A DNA stretch of 30,455 bases from Syntrophomonas sp. UBA1376 (GCA_002305535.1 DBRE01000074.1:15226-45680), one strand, 5' to 3'. Shown: positions 13,842 through 22,640, counted from the first letter of the stretch. Notes: a model not told the origin generated them from the letters alone. Program-made: numbers and translations.

Positions 13842-14807
13842 CTAGTTGAGTATGTAGACTTTTACGGTGCGGCGGCCCCAGCTTAAGCACTGCGATCGTT
13901 CTTCCATAAACAAATCTATGCGATCCCCGCGAATTGATCCGCCGGTGTCGGCTGCTACTGCATATCCGTAGCCTTCCACATACATACGTGTGCCCAGCGG
14001 AACAACTGACGGATCTACGGCAACCATCCCTACCGCAGGGTTCTGACCGGTGGCGGTACGGTGGCCAGTATAGGTATAAGCGGAAGCCGTCATATAGCGA
14101 GCTTCCCGAAAGTTCAGATTTTGCCCGCCACGGGAGACAGATGTGATAGCTCCCATGGCCACCACTTTGTTCTGGGGTTCCTTGATCACTTCGCTATTGA
14201 CTACCTCTCGTTTGACTTCCTGGCCATTGTGATAGGTTACCTTAACTGTGTTACGGGCCAGACCTTCCACGCCGGGGCTTACCGTCCGCGTCAATCCCTT
14301 TTCCAGAGTGTTATCCACGGTTCGCTCTACTTGGAAAGGAGTAGCTTCTTCGATCACTTGCTCCTGTTCGCTTACCCGGATAATTTCTATCTCCTGATCC
14401 GGTACGGTTACCTCGGTAGGTAAAGTCTTTACAATATCAATATCTCCTAATTCGATTCCCGCCAAGGTAATCGCTTCCTTGACCGGAATCGGAGGGGTGA
14501 TGATTTCCCTGCTCTCACCATCGGCAATCACCTTTACCTTAAAGGCTCGGGTGACAGTGATCTGCTGATTAAGCTTCACTTTGCTATTCAAGGATGGGTC
14601 AACACGATCGTACTCACCGATCTTAATACCTTGATCTTGTAACACATCCCCAACTGTACTGCTGAAAAATGCTCGAGTATGAACTTCCTTACCATCAACA
14701 GCAAGAGTTATTGGTTTTTGCAGGGCAAAGAATAGGCTGACCAGCAAAACAACCATAAAAAGGATCATGGCTGCTAGGGAGCCTTTTCTAGGCCATACAA
14801 TACCCAT
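13842..14807 (-). CDS. yabE: YabE-like cell-wall protein: DUF348 repeats, G5 and 3D domain
   Basis: 321 aa. N-terminal membrane segment about 11-29 (AAMILFMVVLLVSLFFAL); two DUF348 ubiquitin-like repeats (about 31-85, starting ITLAVDGKEVHTR, and 87-140); G5 domain about 143-225 (VIEEATPFQVERTVDNTLEKG); C-terminal 3D domain about 235-321 with three acidic residues (AVDPSVVPLGT, ADTGGSIRGDRIDLF). This is the layout of B. subtilis YabE and relatives of resuscitation-promoting factors, with the 3D (MltA-like) catalytic fold expected to cleave glycan strands. It lies next to tatD as in Bacillus. SD GGAGGAG precedes ATG 14807. Confidence 0.92.
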   Translation of the reverse strand: MGIVWPRKGSLAAMILFMVVLLVSLFFALQKPITLAVDGKEVHTRAFFSSTVGDVLQDQGIKIGEYDRVDPSLNSKVKLNQQITVTRAFKVKVIADGESREIITPPIPVKEAITLAGIELGDIDIVKTLPTEVTVPDQEIEIIRVSEQEQVIEEATPFQVERTVDNTLEKGLTRTVSPGVEGLARNTVKVTYHNGQEVKREVVNSEVIKEPQNKVVAMGAITSVSRGGQNLNFREARYMTASAYTYTGHRTATGQNPAVGMVAVDPSVVPLGTRMYVEGYGYAVAADTGGSIRGDRIDLFMEERSQCLSWGRRTVKVYILN

Positions 14808-14867
14808 GTTTCTCCTCCCTTTCCTCCCTGGTGTTAGTGAAATTTAATACACACTAAGGGTTATTCC

Positions 14868-14897
14868 ATTCTAGACAAAAGCTTGGGAGCAAGTCAA
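14868..14897 (-). promoter_or_regulatory. Promoter of yabE
   Basis: Minus strand TTGACT (14897-14892), 18-bp spacer, TAGAAT (14873-14868). Just upstream lies ATTGCC/GGCAAT (14902-14940), a possible regulator site. Confidence 0.6.
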
Positions 14898-15057
14898 CAA
14901 TATTGCCATTTAGTGGGGTTTATTCCCTGTTATTGGCAATGCATCCAGTTGCTCCTATCATTAATTATTATCCTCTTGCCTACATTTTATTCCGGGAGGT
15001 GAGAAAAGATTTCTGAAATAGAAAAGTATGCCAAAGTGAGCCAAGCTCATGCCCGGC

Positions 15058-15828
15058 TCACTTGTTAAGGCGGTATACCTGGGCAGCATTACGGCTGGTT
15101 AGATAGGCTATTTCTTCCACTGGCTTGCGTCTTAGGCGAGCTATCGCCTCGGCCACGTGGACAACATAGGCGGGTTCATTGGACTTACCCCTCAGGGGTT
15201 CTGGAGTCAGATAGGGACAGTCGGTTTCAATCAATAGGCGATCTAAGGGGATATGCGCCGCCACTTCATGAGATTTACGGGCATTCTTAAAAGTGACCGG
15301 CCCGGCAAAGGAAATATGAAATCCCTCTTTCATTAAATCGATGGCCAAGGGCAGGTGACCTGAATAACAGTGCATAATTCCACCATTGCTACCGGCCTTT
15401 TCCCGGCGAATGGTATCCAGAACCTCCTGGTGAGCATCGCGATCATGGATAACTATAGGTTTACTCAATTCCTGGGCCAGCTTGATCTGCTGAACAAAGG
15501 CCTGACGCTGCACGTCTCGGGGAGATAGATCCCGGTAAAAGTCCAGCCCAATCTCACCGATAGCCACTACTTTAGGCTCACGGGCCAATTTATACAGCTC
15601 ATCCAGGGTATTCTGATCCAATTGCTTGGCATCATGGGGGTGTACTCCTACTACTGCATAGATCTGCGGATATCTCTGGGCCAGTTGCACCGCTTCCTGC
15701 GAGGACTCAAGATCATAACCTATACACATTATGGTGGTCACCTCGGCTGCCTGAGCCCGTTCCAAAGCCTGCTCCAGACCGCCCCGCAGCAATTCTTTCT
15801 GCAGATGAGCATGGGTATCAGTATACAT
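15058..15828 (-). CDS. tatD: TatD family metal-dependent deoxyribonuclease/hydrolase
   Basis: 256 aa, typical length. TIM-barrel metallo-hydrolase; relatives have 3'-5' DNase activity. Seen metal ligands: H6 and H8 in THAHL, E92 in AIGEIGLDFY, the His of PIVIHDRDAH, the His of MHCYSGH and the Asp of ETDCPYLTPEP. It equals B. subtilis yabD by position, 22 bp downstream of metG and on the same transcript. ATG 15828 with SD GGAGGA. Cytoplasmic. Confidence 0.95.
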   Translation of the reverse strand: MYTDTHAHLQKELLRGGLEQALERAQAAEVTTIMCIGYDLESSQEAVQLAQRYPQIYAVVGVHPHDAKQLDQNTLDELYKLAREPKVVAIGEIGLDFYRDLSPRDVQRQAFVQQIKLAQELSKPIVIHDRDAHQEVLDTIRREKAGSNGGIMHCYSGHLPLAIDLMKEGFHISFAGPVTFKNARKSHEVAAHIPLDRLLIETDCPYLTPEPLRGKSNEPAYVVHVAEAIARLRRKPVEEIAYLTSRNAAQVYRLNK

Positions 15829-15850
15829 AATCTTCCTCCTGCACTAACGG

Positions 15851-17773
15851 CTATTTGACCCGATTACCGGGTTCAATATCTGAATGAACCATGAGCACCT
15901 CCACCCGTTCCTCATCGGATGCCGCCAAAATCATTCCTTCGGAAAGGGTTCCGCGCAGCTTGGTGGGTTTGAGGTTGGCTACCAATACCACTTTTTTGCC
16001 GATCAGATCTTCCGGTTGATAGTGTTGGGCAATTCCCGACACTACTGTGCGTTCGCCATCTCCCACCCGTAATCTAAGGATCAAAAGTTTGTCGGCTTTG
16101 GGCATTTTCTCACAGGCGATAACTTCGGCTACCCGCAAATCCAGGCGGGCGAAATCTTCTATAGTAATGTAGTTATTATCTTCATCAGCTGGCTTCTCAG
16201 GTTTGACCGGTTCAGTCACAGCGTTGGCCTCCTTTTTATTATCAATACGCGGGAACAAGGCTTCGCCCTTGAGCACCGGGGAACCAATAGGTATCAGGCC
16301 CCACTGGCCGGCCTGGGCCCAGGTCAAAAGGGACGGGTCTTCACAAAACTTGATCTGCTGATTGACCCTTTCTGCCAGCGTGGGCATGGTAGGATTCAGC
16401 ATGATGACGGCTATGCGGATGCATTCGGCTAAATTGTACATAACAGTGGCCAGGCGATCGCGTTGCTGAGGATCTTTGGCCAGCGTCCAGGGCTCGGTTT
16501 CATCAATGTATTTGTTGGCCCGGCTTACCAGGCGCATAACTGCATTAATGTAAGCATTGAAGTCTAGCTTGTCCAGGTTGGCAGTGCCTTCTTCATAGGC
16601 TTGAGTTGCGGCCTGTTTAAGTTCTTCGTCCACCTTTTCCACCCCACCGGCGGTCGGTATCTGCCCGTCAAAGTAGCGTATGATCATGGCCGCCGTACGG
16701 CTGATCAGGTTACCCAAGTCATTGGCCAAATCATAATTGATACGATTTATTAGAGCCTCTTCAGAGTAAAAACCATCCTGACCATAATTAAGTTCTTTGA
16801 CCAAGTAATAGCGAACCGCATCTACCCCGTATTTGGGCACCAGCACTCGGGGATCGATCACATTGCCTTTGGATTTGGACATTTTGCCACCCTCCAGCAT
16901 GATCCAGCCGTGAGCAAAGACTTTCTTGGGCAGGGGAAGATCTAAAGCCATCAGCATGGTCGGCCAGATAATAGCATGAAAGCGCAGGATATCCTTGGCC
17001 ATCAGATGCACATCAGCCGGCCAATAACGCTCAAACTGTTCGGGATCATCCAAATAGCCGATGGCACTCAGATAATTGATCAGAGCATCAAACCATACGT
17101 AAACCACATGCTTATCATTCATGGGCACGGGTATTCCCCATTTGAAGGTAGTGCGCGAAACGCACAGATCCTCCAGCCCGGATTTGATGAAATTGACAAC
17201 TTCGTTGCGGCGCGACTCTGGTTGGATAAAATCCGGATGAGCTTCTATGTGTTCCAGGAGACGGGGTGCATACTTACCCATATTGAAGAAATAACTCTCT
17301 TCCTGCAGGAGTTCTACCTCCCGTTCACAGTCGGGGCACTTGCCTTCCTTCAGCTGTCTTTCCGTAAAAAAGGTCTCACAGGGAGTACAGTACCACCCTT
17401 CATATTGCGATAAATAGATATCACCTTTAGCAAAGACTTTTTCGAATAGCTTTTGGACAACTTTTTCATGACGTGGCTCGGTGGTACGGATAAAGTCATT
17501 GTTGGTGATCAACATAGTTTTCCACAGATCTTTGATATTGGCTACGATAGCATCCACATATGCCAGCGTGGGCTGGTTGTTCTCCCGGGCGACTTTTTCA
17601 ATCTTCTGCCCATGTTCATCTGTCCCAGTCAGATAGAATACATCATAGCCCTGCATGCGCTTAAACCGAGCCAAACAATCGGCGGCTACCGTTGTATATG
17701 CATGCCCGATATGAAGGTTGTCACTGGGATAATAAATCGGTGTGGTAATATAATATGTTTTAGCCTGATTCAT
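15851..17773 (-). CDS. metG: Methionyl-tRNA synthetase with C-terminal tRNA-binding domain
   Basis: 640 aa. Charges tRNA-Met. Seen: HIGH at 21-24, zinc knuckle C129/C132 and C146/C149, KMSKS at 297-301, anticodon-binding helices about 360-500, and a C-terminal Trbp111/EMAP-like OB domain from about 535 (DFARLDLRVAEVIACE) for dimerisation and tRNA binding. ATG 17773 with SD GGAGGG. It corresponds to B. subtilis metS, directly upstream of tatD. I looked for a T-box or SAM riboswitch in the leader and saw none. Confidence 0.98.
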   Translation of the reverse strand: MNQAKTYYITTPIYYPSDNLHIGHAYTTVAADCLARFKRMQGYDVFYLTGTDEHGQKIEKVARENNQPTLAYVDAIVANIKDLWKTMLITNNDFIRTTEPRHEKVVQKLFEKVFAKGDIYLSQYEGWYCTPCETFFTERQLKEGKCPDCEREVELLQEESYFFNMGKYAPRLLEHIEAHPDFIQPESRRNEVVNFIKSGLEDLCVSRTTFKWGIPVPMNDKHVVYVWFDALINYLSAIGYLDDPEQFERYWPADVHLMAKDILRFHAIIWPTMLMALDLPLPKKVFAHGWIMLEGGKMSKSKGNVIDPRVLVPKYGVDAVRYYLVKELNYGQDGFYSEEALINRINYDLANDLGNLISRTAAMIIRYFDGQIPTAGGVEKVDEELKQAATQAYEEGTANLDKLDFNAYINAVMRLVSRANKYIDETEPWTLAKDPQQRDRLATVMYNLAECIRIAVIMLNPTMPTLAERVNQQIKFCEDPSLLTWAQAGQWGLIPIGSPVLKGEALFPRIDNKKEANAVTEPVKPEKPADEDNNYITIEDFARLDLRVAEVIACEKMPKADKLLILRLRVGDGERTVVSGIAQHYQPEDLIGKKVVLVANLKPTKLRGTLSEGMILAASDEERVEVLMVHSDIEPGNRVK

Positions 17774-18114
17774 ACCAAATGCCCTCCTTGGAATCTGTTA
17801 GGATCGTCACTTCTGTCAGCCCAGGACTTCGGACTGAGGGTAGACAATAGGTATAGTTTACCACATCTTTAGGCGGATATCCTACTTTAGTGGCCAGCAA
17901 GTTGATTTTACCATTTCTTGTCCCAGGTCTACGCACCCTGAACGCCGTTAAAATAATCGGTATTTGCTGAATAAAGTCCTAAAATCAGGCACCGTAGTCG
18001 TGTTATTCTCATTTTTGTCTTTATGTGTTGAAAAATACTTGACTATTTCTGCCAACATTGGTATAGTTTGTTGTGAGAAATGGTAATTTTTATGTTTAAG
18101 GAGGACTGTAGCAA
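17774..18114. other. Divergent metG/abrB intergenic region
   Basis: 341 bp without a gene. Holds the abrB promoter (18039-18067) and the metG leader, in which a 7-bp hairpin TCAGTCC/GGGCTGA is visible on the minus strand. No clear metG promoter; a TGGTAAACT extended -10-like site is the best candidate. No T-box motif. Confidence 0.5.
18039..18067 (+). promoter_or_regulatory. Sigma-A promoter of the abrB-like gene
   Basis: TTGACT (18039-18044), 17-bp spacer, TATAGT (18062-18067); leader of about 40 nt to the start codon. Confidence 0.8.
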
Positions 18115-18366
18115 ATGATGAAGTCGACAGGTGTAGTAAGAAAAGTTGATGAGCTGGGACGTATTGTGATCCCTATCGAATTAAGAAGAACCATGGGGAT
18201 CGAAGAAAAGGACGCTTTGGAGATTTATGTAGACAATGAGAAAATCATCCTGCGTAAATACGAGCCAGCCTGTATTTTCTGCGGCAACGCTGAAGATGTC
18301 TTAAATTACAAAGGGAAAAACATCTGCAGAGCATGCCTGACAGAGCTCGGCAAACAAGTAGGTTAA
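18115..18366 (+). CDS. abrB: AbrB/SpoVT family transition-state regulator
   Basis: 83 aa. N-terminal swapped-hairpin DNA-binding domain MKSTGVVRKVDELGRIVIP with the usual ELRRTMGI and LEIYVD strands; the C-terminal part has CIFCG and CRAC, a possible zinc-binding pair. Such proteins repress post-exponential genes in Firmicutes. Position between rsmI and metG, divergent from both, matches B. subtilis abrB. Two ATGs in tandem (18115, 18118); the first is better spaced from SD AAGGAGG. Its transcript runs into a terminator located inside rsmI. Confidence 0.93.
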   Translation: MMKSTGVVRKVDELGRIVIPIELRRTMGIEEKDALEIYVDNEKIILRKYEPACIFCGNAEDVLNYKGKNICRACLTELGKQVG

Positions 18367-18373
18367 CTATGCT

Positions 18374-19216
18374 CTAGCCATAGTATTCTACATAGTACTT
18401 ATATATTTCTGATTTACGTATCCCGTATTCCAAGGCCTTCTTTTTGAAGGCCTCTTTTTTATCCATGCCCTGGGCAATCAGTGCCTGCACCTCGTCGGCA
18501 ATCTCCTCTATAGTCGCCGTTGGAGCTACCGTCGATTTCCCTTCTACAACTATGGTAAATTCTCCTCTGGGTTCATGCTGTTGGAAGTGTTTTGATACTT
18601 CCCCTATGGTACCGCGTTTGATTTCCTCATAAGTTTTAGTTAACTCCCGGGCTACGGCTATTAGGCGTTCTTCTCCCAGCACTTCCTCCATAGCTGCCAA
18701 AGTTTTGAGGAGTCGATGGGGAGCCTCATAGAAAATCATCGTGCGGGGTTGTTCGGACAGGCTGCTGAGGATTTCTCGGCGCTGACTGCTTTTGGCCGGT
18801 AAAAAGCCCAAAAATATAAAACTCTGGGTGTCCAGTCCCGACAAAGCCAGAGCAGTGATCACGGCCGAGGGGCCCGGAATAGCTTCCACCTTTATCCCCG
18901 CCTGCAGAGCTCGCTGCACTAGATCCGCTCCCGGATCCGAAATAGCCGGCATTCCCGCATCGGAAACCAACGCTACCTGTTGGCCGGCCTGCAGCTGTTT
19001 TAAGATATAATCCTCTTTTGCCAGACGACTATGCTGGTGGTAGCTGGTCAGAGGTTTGCGAATCTTGTAGCGGTTGAGCAGCTTTAAAGTATGACGGGTA
19101 TCTTCACAGGCAATCAAATCCACTTGCCGTAGTGTTTTTAGCAAGCGAATGCTGACATCTTCCAAATTACCGATGGGGGTAGCACATATATATAAAACAC
19201 CTGGCGATTCAGCCAT
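18374..19216 (-). CDS. rsmI: 16S rRNA (cytidine1402-2'-O)-methyltransferase
   Basis: 280 aa from ATG 19216; an ATG four codons upstream (19228) lies only one base from the GGAGAGG and is less likely. RsmI methylates the ribose of C1402 in the ribosomal P site with SAM. Seen: YICATPIGNLEDVS at the N-terminus, CEDTRHT, VSDAGMPAISDPG and FYEAPHRLLKTL, all family motifs. The start overlaps the stop of the upstream methyltransferase (ATGGCTGA), so the two are translationally coupled. The 3' end contains the plus-strand terminator of abrB. Equivalent to B. subtilis yabC. Confidence 0.97.
   Translation of the reverse strand: MAESPGVLYICATPIGNLEDVSIRLLKTLRQVDLIACEDTRHTLKLLNRYKIRKPLTSYHQHSRLAKEDYILKQLQAGQQVALVSDAGMPAISDPGADLVQRALQAGIKVEAIPGPSAVITALALSGLDTQSFIFLGFLPAKSSQRREILSSLSEQPRTMIFYEAPHRLLKTLAAMEEVLGEERLIAVARELTKTYEEIKRGTIGEVSKHFQQHEPRGEFTIVVEGKSTVAPTATIEEIADEVQALIAQGMDKKEAFKKKALEYGIRKSEIYKYYVEYYG
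18433..18460 (+). terminator. Intrinsic terminator of abrB inside the rsmI coding region
   Basis: Stem AGGCCTTC/GAAGGCCT with a TTTTT loop, then CTTTTTT on the plus strand. It lies about 70 bp past the abrB stop, within the last codons of rsmI (antisense to KKEAFKKKA). Confidence 0.8.
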
Positions 19217-19985
19217 CTTGTTCCACATCCTCTCCGGTTGGCAGGTTGTATAGACGGCCTATTTCTACGCTGTAGGTACCGATGCTGCTATATACGAATA
19301 AGGGGGGTAATATGCTCAGTACCTTTCCGGTCGCTTTGCTGGCTTCTATTAAAAAATGGCCCGCTTCTCGGTCAGGAGTAGGGTGAACCATGCGCAGACG
19401 GGTGGGGCTGAGTCCAGAACGATCTAGTTCCTGCAACGATTCGGTCAAGCGCCGGGCTGGTAAAATCATAGCCAGTCGCCCCCCTGCTTTGAGAAGGTGA
19501 TGGCTGGCCTTGATAACGGCTTCTAAGTTGACTCCCAACTCGTGCCGGGCTAGGGCTTGTTCGGGATGGTGGCTGATTTTACCCTGCCCCTTTTTCCAAA
19601 AAGGCGGATTGCATACCACCAAATCTGCCTGAGCAGCTGTCCAGGAGGCGGGAATCCGGTTGATATCGGCCTGCTGAATGGTTATACGCTGGCCCAAATC
19701 ATTGTGGAGTACGCTACGGCAAGCTCTATCTACCATTTGTTCCTGGATCTCCAATCCGGTAATGTGAACTTGGGAATGGCGATAAGCCAGCAGCAGAGCA
19801 ACTACTCCGCTACCAGTCCCCAGATCAAAGATCTCCATGCCACTCTGCAGTTCGGGAAAATGCGCCAAGAGAATGGCATCAATAGAAAAGCGGTAACCGG
19901 AGCGGGACTGGATTACCTTTAATCCTCCTAAAATAAGATCATCTATGCTTTCGTCATCGCCCAGGTCTGGCAGTCTCTCTGGCAA
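19209..19985 (-). CDS. tRNA1(Val) A37 N6-methyltransferase-like protein (YabB/TrmN6)
   Basis: 258 aa. SAM-dependent methyltransferase: motif I DLGTGSGVVALLL at 54-66 and the adenine-N6 motif NPPFWK at 126-131. Family members methylate A37 of tRNA1(Val); position between yabA and rsmI equals B. subtilis yabB. The start at 19985 overlaps nothing and is 4 bp from yabA. In Bacillus a GIY-YIG gene (yazA) follows; here rsmI overlaps directly. Confidence 0.92.
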   Translation of the reverse strand: MPERLPDLGDDESIDDLILGGLKVIQSRSGYRFSIDAILLAHFPELQSGMEIFDLGTGSGVVALLLAYRHSQVHITGLEIQEQMVDRACRSVLHNDLGQRITIQQADINRIPASWTAAQADLVVCNPPFWKKGQGKISHHPEQALARHELGVNLEAVIKASHHLLKAGGRLAMILPARRLTESLQELDRSGLSPTRLRMVHPTPDREAGHFLIEASKATGKVLSILPPLFVYSSIGTYSVEIGRLYNLPTGEDVEQDG

Positions 19986-19989
19986 AGGT

Positions 19990-20268
19990 TTACTCCTTTT
20001 CTAACTGAGCCAGGCAAAACAGGCAGTCTTCCTGGTGTGGTTGTCCAAATGCATAAGCACATATATGGTAGCCCTCTCGATAAAGGCGACCCAAATTCTC
20101 ATAGCCTTCTCCCTGGATACCTATTTGCATGTCCTTGGCAACTTCAGGAACCGGCGAGTGCAGTTGGGCTACATCTTTTTCCAGGTAAGCAACTCGCTCT
20201 TTCAATTCACCCAGCTCAAGAATCATTTCTCTCAGCAGTGTTTTTAGTTCGCGGACACTCTTCTCCAC
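19990..20268 (-). CDS. yabA: Replication initiation control protein YabA
   Basis: 92 aa from GTG 20268, chosen because SD AGGAGGG lies 6 nt upstream; the frame is open 15 codons further but that part overlaps yaaT more deeply. YabA binds DnaA and DnaN and restrains initiation. Seen: N-terminal leucine-zipper-like coiled coil (about 2-38, VRELKTLLREMILELGELK) and a C-terminal zinc motif H68-x-C70 with C82-x-x-C85. Shorter than the B. subtilis protein (119 aa), mostly in the linker. Overlaps the yaaT 3' end by 53 bp. Confidence 0.92.
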   Translation of the reverse strand: MEKSVRELKTLLREMILELGELKERVAYLEKDVAQLHSPVPEVAKDMQIGIQGEGYENLGRLYREGYHICAYAFGQPHQEDCLFCLAQLEKE

Positions 20269-20932
20269 ACTGACAACCCTCCTGCCCCTTGGAATCGTAC
20301 ATTTCCGATTCATATTTCAAGCAGCACATCAAACGACCACAGGTACCCGATATTTTAGTGGGATTAAGAGAGAGATGTTGTTCCTTAGCCATGCGTATGG
20401 AAACCGGCTCAAATTCGCCTAAAAAGTTATGGCAACACAGAACCCGTCCGCAAGTACCGATACCACCCAACATCTTAGCTTCATCTCGCACCCCGATTTG
20501 GCGTAGCTCGATGCGGGTCTTGAAAACGGCGGCCAGGTCTTTGACTAATTCCCGAAAATCCACCCTGCCTTCGGCCGTAAAGTAAAATATGATCTTACCC
20601 ATGTCAAAAGTATATTCTACATCTATCAAACGCATAGGTAAGCCGTGCTCGCGTATTTTTTTCTTACATATCTCGAGAGCCTCTTTTTCCTTTTGATGAT
20701 TAGCTTGGTGCGCTTTAGTATCCTCTTCAGTCGCTTTGCGGATAACCGGTTTAAGGGGCAAAACTAGCTCCTCATCCGCAACTTGTCTTCGACCAGTAGC
20801 CACGGTTCCATATTCTATGCCGCGAATGGTCTCTACAATCACACCATCCCCAAAGTTTAAGTCTAAGTTTTCGCATTCAAAGAAATATATTTTTCCAGCT
20901 GGTTTAAAACGTATTCCTGCAACCCAGGCCAA
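20216..20932 (-). CDS. ricT: PSP1 domain protein RicT/YaaT
   Basis: 238 aa from TTG 20932 (SD AAGGAGGT). In B. subtilis, RicT with RicA and RicF forms a Fe-S complex that helps RNase Y mature mRNAs and speeds the sporulation phosphorelay. PSP1 core about 60-150; Cys-rich motifs GTCGRVLCCHNFLGEF and SGTCGRLMCCLKYE follow, plus an extra C-terminal CQCGEECP, enough for iron-sulfur coordination. The SD is formed by the last codons and stop of holB, so the two are coupled. Confidence 0.95.
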   Translation of the reverse strand: MAWVAGIRFKPAGKIYFFECENLDLNFGDGVIVETIRGIEYGTVATGRRQVADEELVLPLKPVIRKATEEDTKAHQANHQKEKEALEICKKKIREHGLPMRLIDVEYTFDMGKIIFYFTAEGRVDFRELVKDLAAVFKTRIELRQIGVRDEAKMLGGIGTCGRVLCCHNFLGEFEPVSIRMAKEQHLSLNPTKISGTCGRLMCCLKYESEMYDSKGQEGCQCGEECPRTKNTAERNDS

Positions 20933-20937
20933 TTAAT

Positions 20938-21939
20938 TTACCTCCTTTGAGTCCGAGCCCCTTGGGCCCGAAGGGTTATGGGTCGCAATAAATGCAACCA
21001 TTCATAGGCTATATTGACAGCAATCAGGGAGCGATTTACATGAAAGCGGCTGTAGTCTTTAATCTGATTGATCCGTTCCCAGCCCTTACGCACCTTTTCC
21101 GGATCCAAAGGGGGTATTTGTCGGTAAAGGTCTTGGTTCTCCGGGAATAACAGAAGCTCTTCCTGATCACTGTATTGAAGGATCATACGGTCTCTTAATA
21201 TGGTCTCCACCAGCCGTACGTTCAACTCCAATTCTTTTTCCACTCGAGCAGCTGCTTCCAATACCTTAATGGGTTCACCACTGCTGAGACCTTCCAGTAA
21301 AGCGAAGGTCTCTTCCCAACGCTCGGCCCAGTTGTCTTCCTGACTGAACAGTAGGGCATCTCCCAGACTACCCTGGCTCATACGGGCAGCCCGGCAAGCT
21401 TGTTCCGTGTCAATACCCTGACCGATCAAAATAGCTTCTATTTGTTGAGTCCCGAGTGGATAGAAGCGCAATAACTGACAGCGCGATACTATGGTCTCCA
21501 GCATTTCCGTGCTATCATTCAGTAAAATAAGCAAGGCATGTTCGGGTGGTTCTTCCAGGGTTTTTAACAGAGCATTGGCTGCCTCCATGGTCAGCAAATG
21601 GCTATCATGGATCAGCACGATACGATGTTTGGCTCGATAAGGTTTCATAGCCAACCAGGGTATCATTTCCTTACTGATCTGTTCCTTGCTTATACGGGTG
21701 CGATTTTCGGGAACACTGATTTCCATTAAATCCGGGTGTATCCCTTCGCGCAGGTAAACATCCGCTTCCTTGTCTTCCTGCTCTAGTAGCAGGTTAATAA
21801 AAGTTCGGGCGGTCTTTTGTTTTCCTACCCCCGGCGGTCCCATATATAAATAGGCATGGCTGATTATACCACTATCCAAACTGTGCTGCAGCATAGCTGT
21901 AGCCTGATCTTGTCCTATTATGGAAGTGAAGCCAGTCAT
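20938..21939 (-). CDS. holB: DNA polymerase III subunit delta'
   Basis: 333 aa from ATG 21939 (SD GGGAGG 5 nt upstream); the frame continues five codons up to another ATG made of the SD itself. Clamp-loader subunit. Seen: IIGQDQATAMLQHSL, Walker-A-like GPPGVGKQKTA, the sensor LLKTLEEPPEHALLIL and SRCQLLRF. The four-Cys zinc module that usually follows the first helix is absent: the corresponding stretch FINLLLEQEDKEADVYLREG has no Cys. Equivalent to B. subtilis holB by position. Confidence 0.95.
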   Translation of the reverse strand: MTGFTSIIGQDQATAMLQHSLDSGIISHAYLYMGPPGVGKQKTARTFINLLLEQEDKEADVYLREGIHPDLMEISVPENRTRISKEQISKEMIPWLAMKPYRAKHRIVLIHDSHLLTMEAANALLKTLEEPPEHALLILLNDSTEMLETIVSRCQLLRFYPLGTQQIEAILIGQGIDTEQACRAARMSQGSLGDALLFSQEDNWAERWEETFALLEGLSSGEPIKVLEAAARVEKELELNVRLVETILRDRMILQYSDQEELLLFPENQDLYRQIPPLDPEKVRKGWERINQIKDYSRFHVNRSLIAVNIAYEWLHLLRPITLRAQGARTQRR

Positions 21940-21959
21940 GTTATCCTCCCTCATAATTA

Positions 21960-22409
21960 CTATACCATTAAGTCGACCAGTATGCCTCTGATCTTATCCA
22001 GGGCTTCCAATACCTCCATGGGTTCTGGTTTGCGCCGGGTGAAATCATCGAGCATCTGATCGATCTCCTTATCTACGGTTTGAATAGTCACCAGCAAAGA
22101 TCGGCCTCGCCGGCTGCGCCCTTGCTCTTGCTTTAGCAGGTAAGCCCGGGCCGCTGCCTCCTGCAAAAAGTCTTTGACCAGGCGCTTATAGAGCATTAGA
22201 TCACTGACGCTCAGACTCCGTTGCAAACGGTCGGCCACATTATCCAACTGCTGCAGAATTTCCTGCATTTTTAGCTGTCCTTCGGATTGGTACTGCTGAG
22301 ATAACTCCTGCTCAAAGCTGGAGGCCGAACGGCGTTGAACTTCACGGGTGGATTTGCCGCCTACCGCTGAATACTTACCCCAATCCTTTTTATCCCGATT
22401 AACTTTCAC
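21960..22409 (-). CDS. YaaR family protein (DUF327)
   Basis: 149 aa, helical, highly charged, no membrane segment. The central part (FEQELSQQY, LQQLDNVADRLQRSLSVSDLMLYKRLVKDFL) and position before holB match YaaR/DUF327 proteins of Firmicutes, which have no settled function. 20 bp upstream of holB, the first gene of the yaaR-holB-ricT-yabA-yabB-rsmI run. ATG 22409; upstream is a palindromic repeat region. Confidence 0.9.
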   Translation of the reverse strand: MKVNRDKKDWGKYSAVGGKSTREVQRRSASSFEQELSQQYQSEGQLKMQEILQQLDNVADRLQRSLSVSDLMLYKRLVKDFLQEAAARAYLLKQEQGRSRRGRSLLVTIQTVDKEIDQMLDDFTRRKPEPMEVLEALDKIRGILVDLMV

Positions 22410-22490
22410 TGCCTTGCCTCCCTCAGTCCCTCAACCCATCTGTACTCAAAGAGGGGCGCTCTCTTTACTTCCTTTGTTGCCTGGAATTGT

Positions 22491-22562
22491 GTAGGGGAGG
22501 ATGCCCATCACGTCCCGTTTTCACGGGATACCCTGCGGGGCGATGTGGGCATCGCCCCCTAC
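22491..22562. repeat. Palindromic repeat between tmk and yaaR
   Basis: GTAGGGG at the left and CCCCTAC at the right; inner GATGCCCATCAC pairs with GATGTGGGCATC and GTCCCGT with ACGGGAT. GC-rich and unlike the neighbouring genes. Similar palindromic repeats are common in bacterial intergenic DNA. Confidence 0.65.
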
Positions 22563-22607
22563 CATCTAACCCAACAATTTCTACCCAACAAGAGGGCAAT
22601 GGCGCAT

Positions 22608-22640
22608 CTGCGCAAGACAGGCAGAACAGGTCTTGCGCAG
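22608..22640. other. Perfect 11-bp hairpin downstream of tmk
   Basis: CTGCGCAAGAC/GTCTTGCGCAG with an 11-nt loop, 16 bp past the tmk stop. No U-run, so either a processing/stability hairpin or part of the repeat cluster. Loop AGGCAGAACAG. Confidence 0.5.

Noticed and set aside
14808..15057. c-di-AMP (ydaO-type) riboswitch upstream of yabE
   Set aside because: Such riboswitches often precede related wall hydrolases, but the conserved core is not found and a promoter lies only about 60 bp from the gene, leaving no room.
17774..18114. T-box or SAM riboswitch upstream of metG
   Set aside because: Checked on the minus strand: no T-box consensus, no specifier-type stem followed by terminator, no SAM riboswitch core; only a minor 7-bp hairpin.
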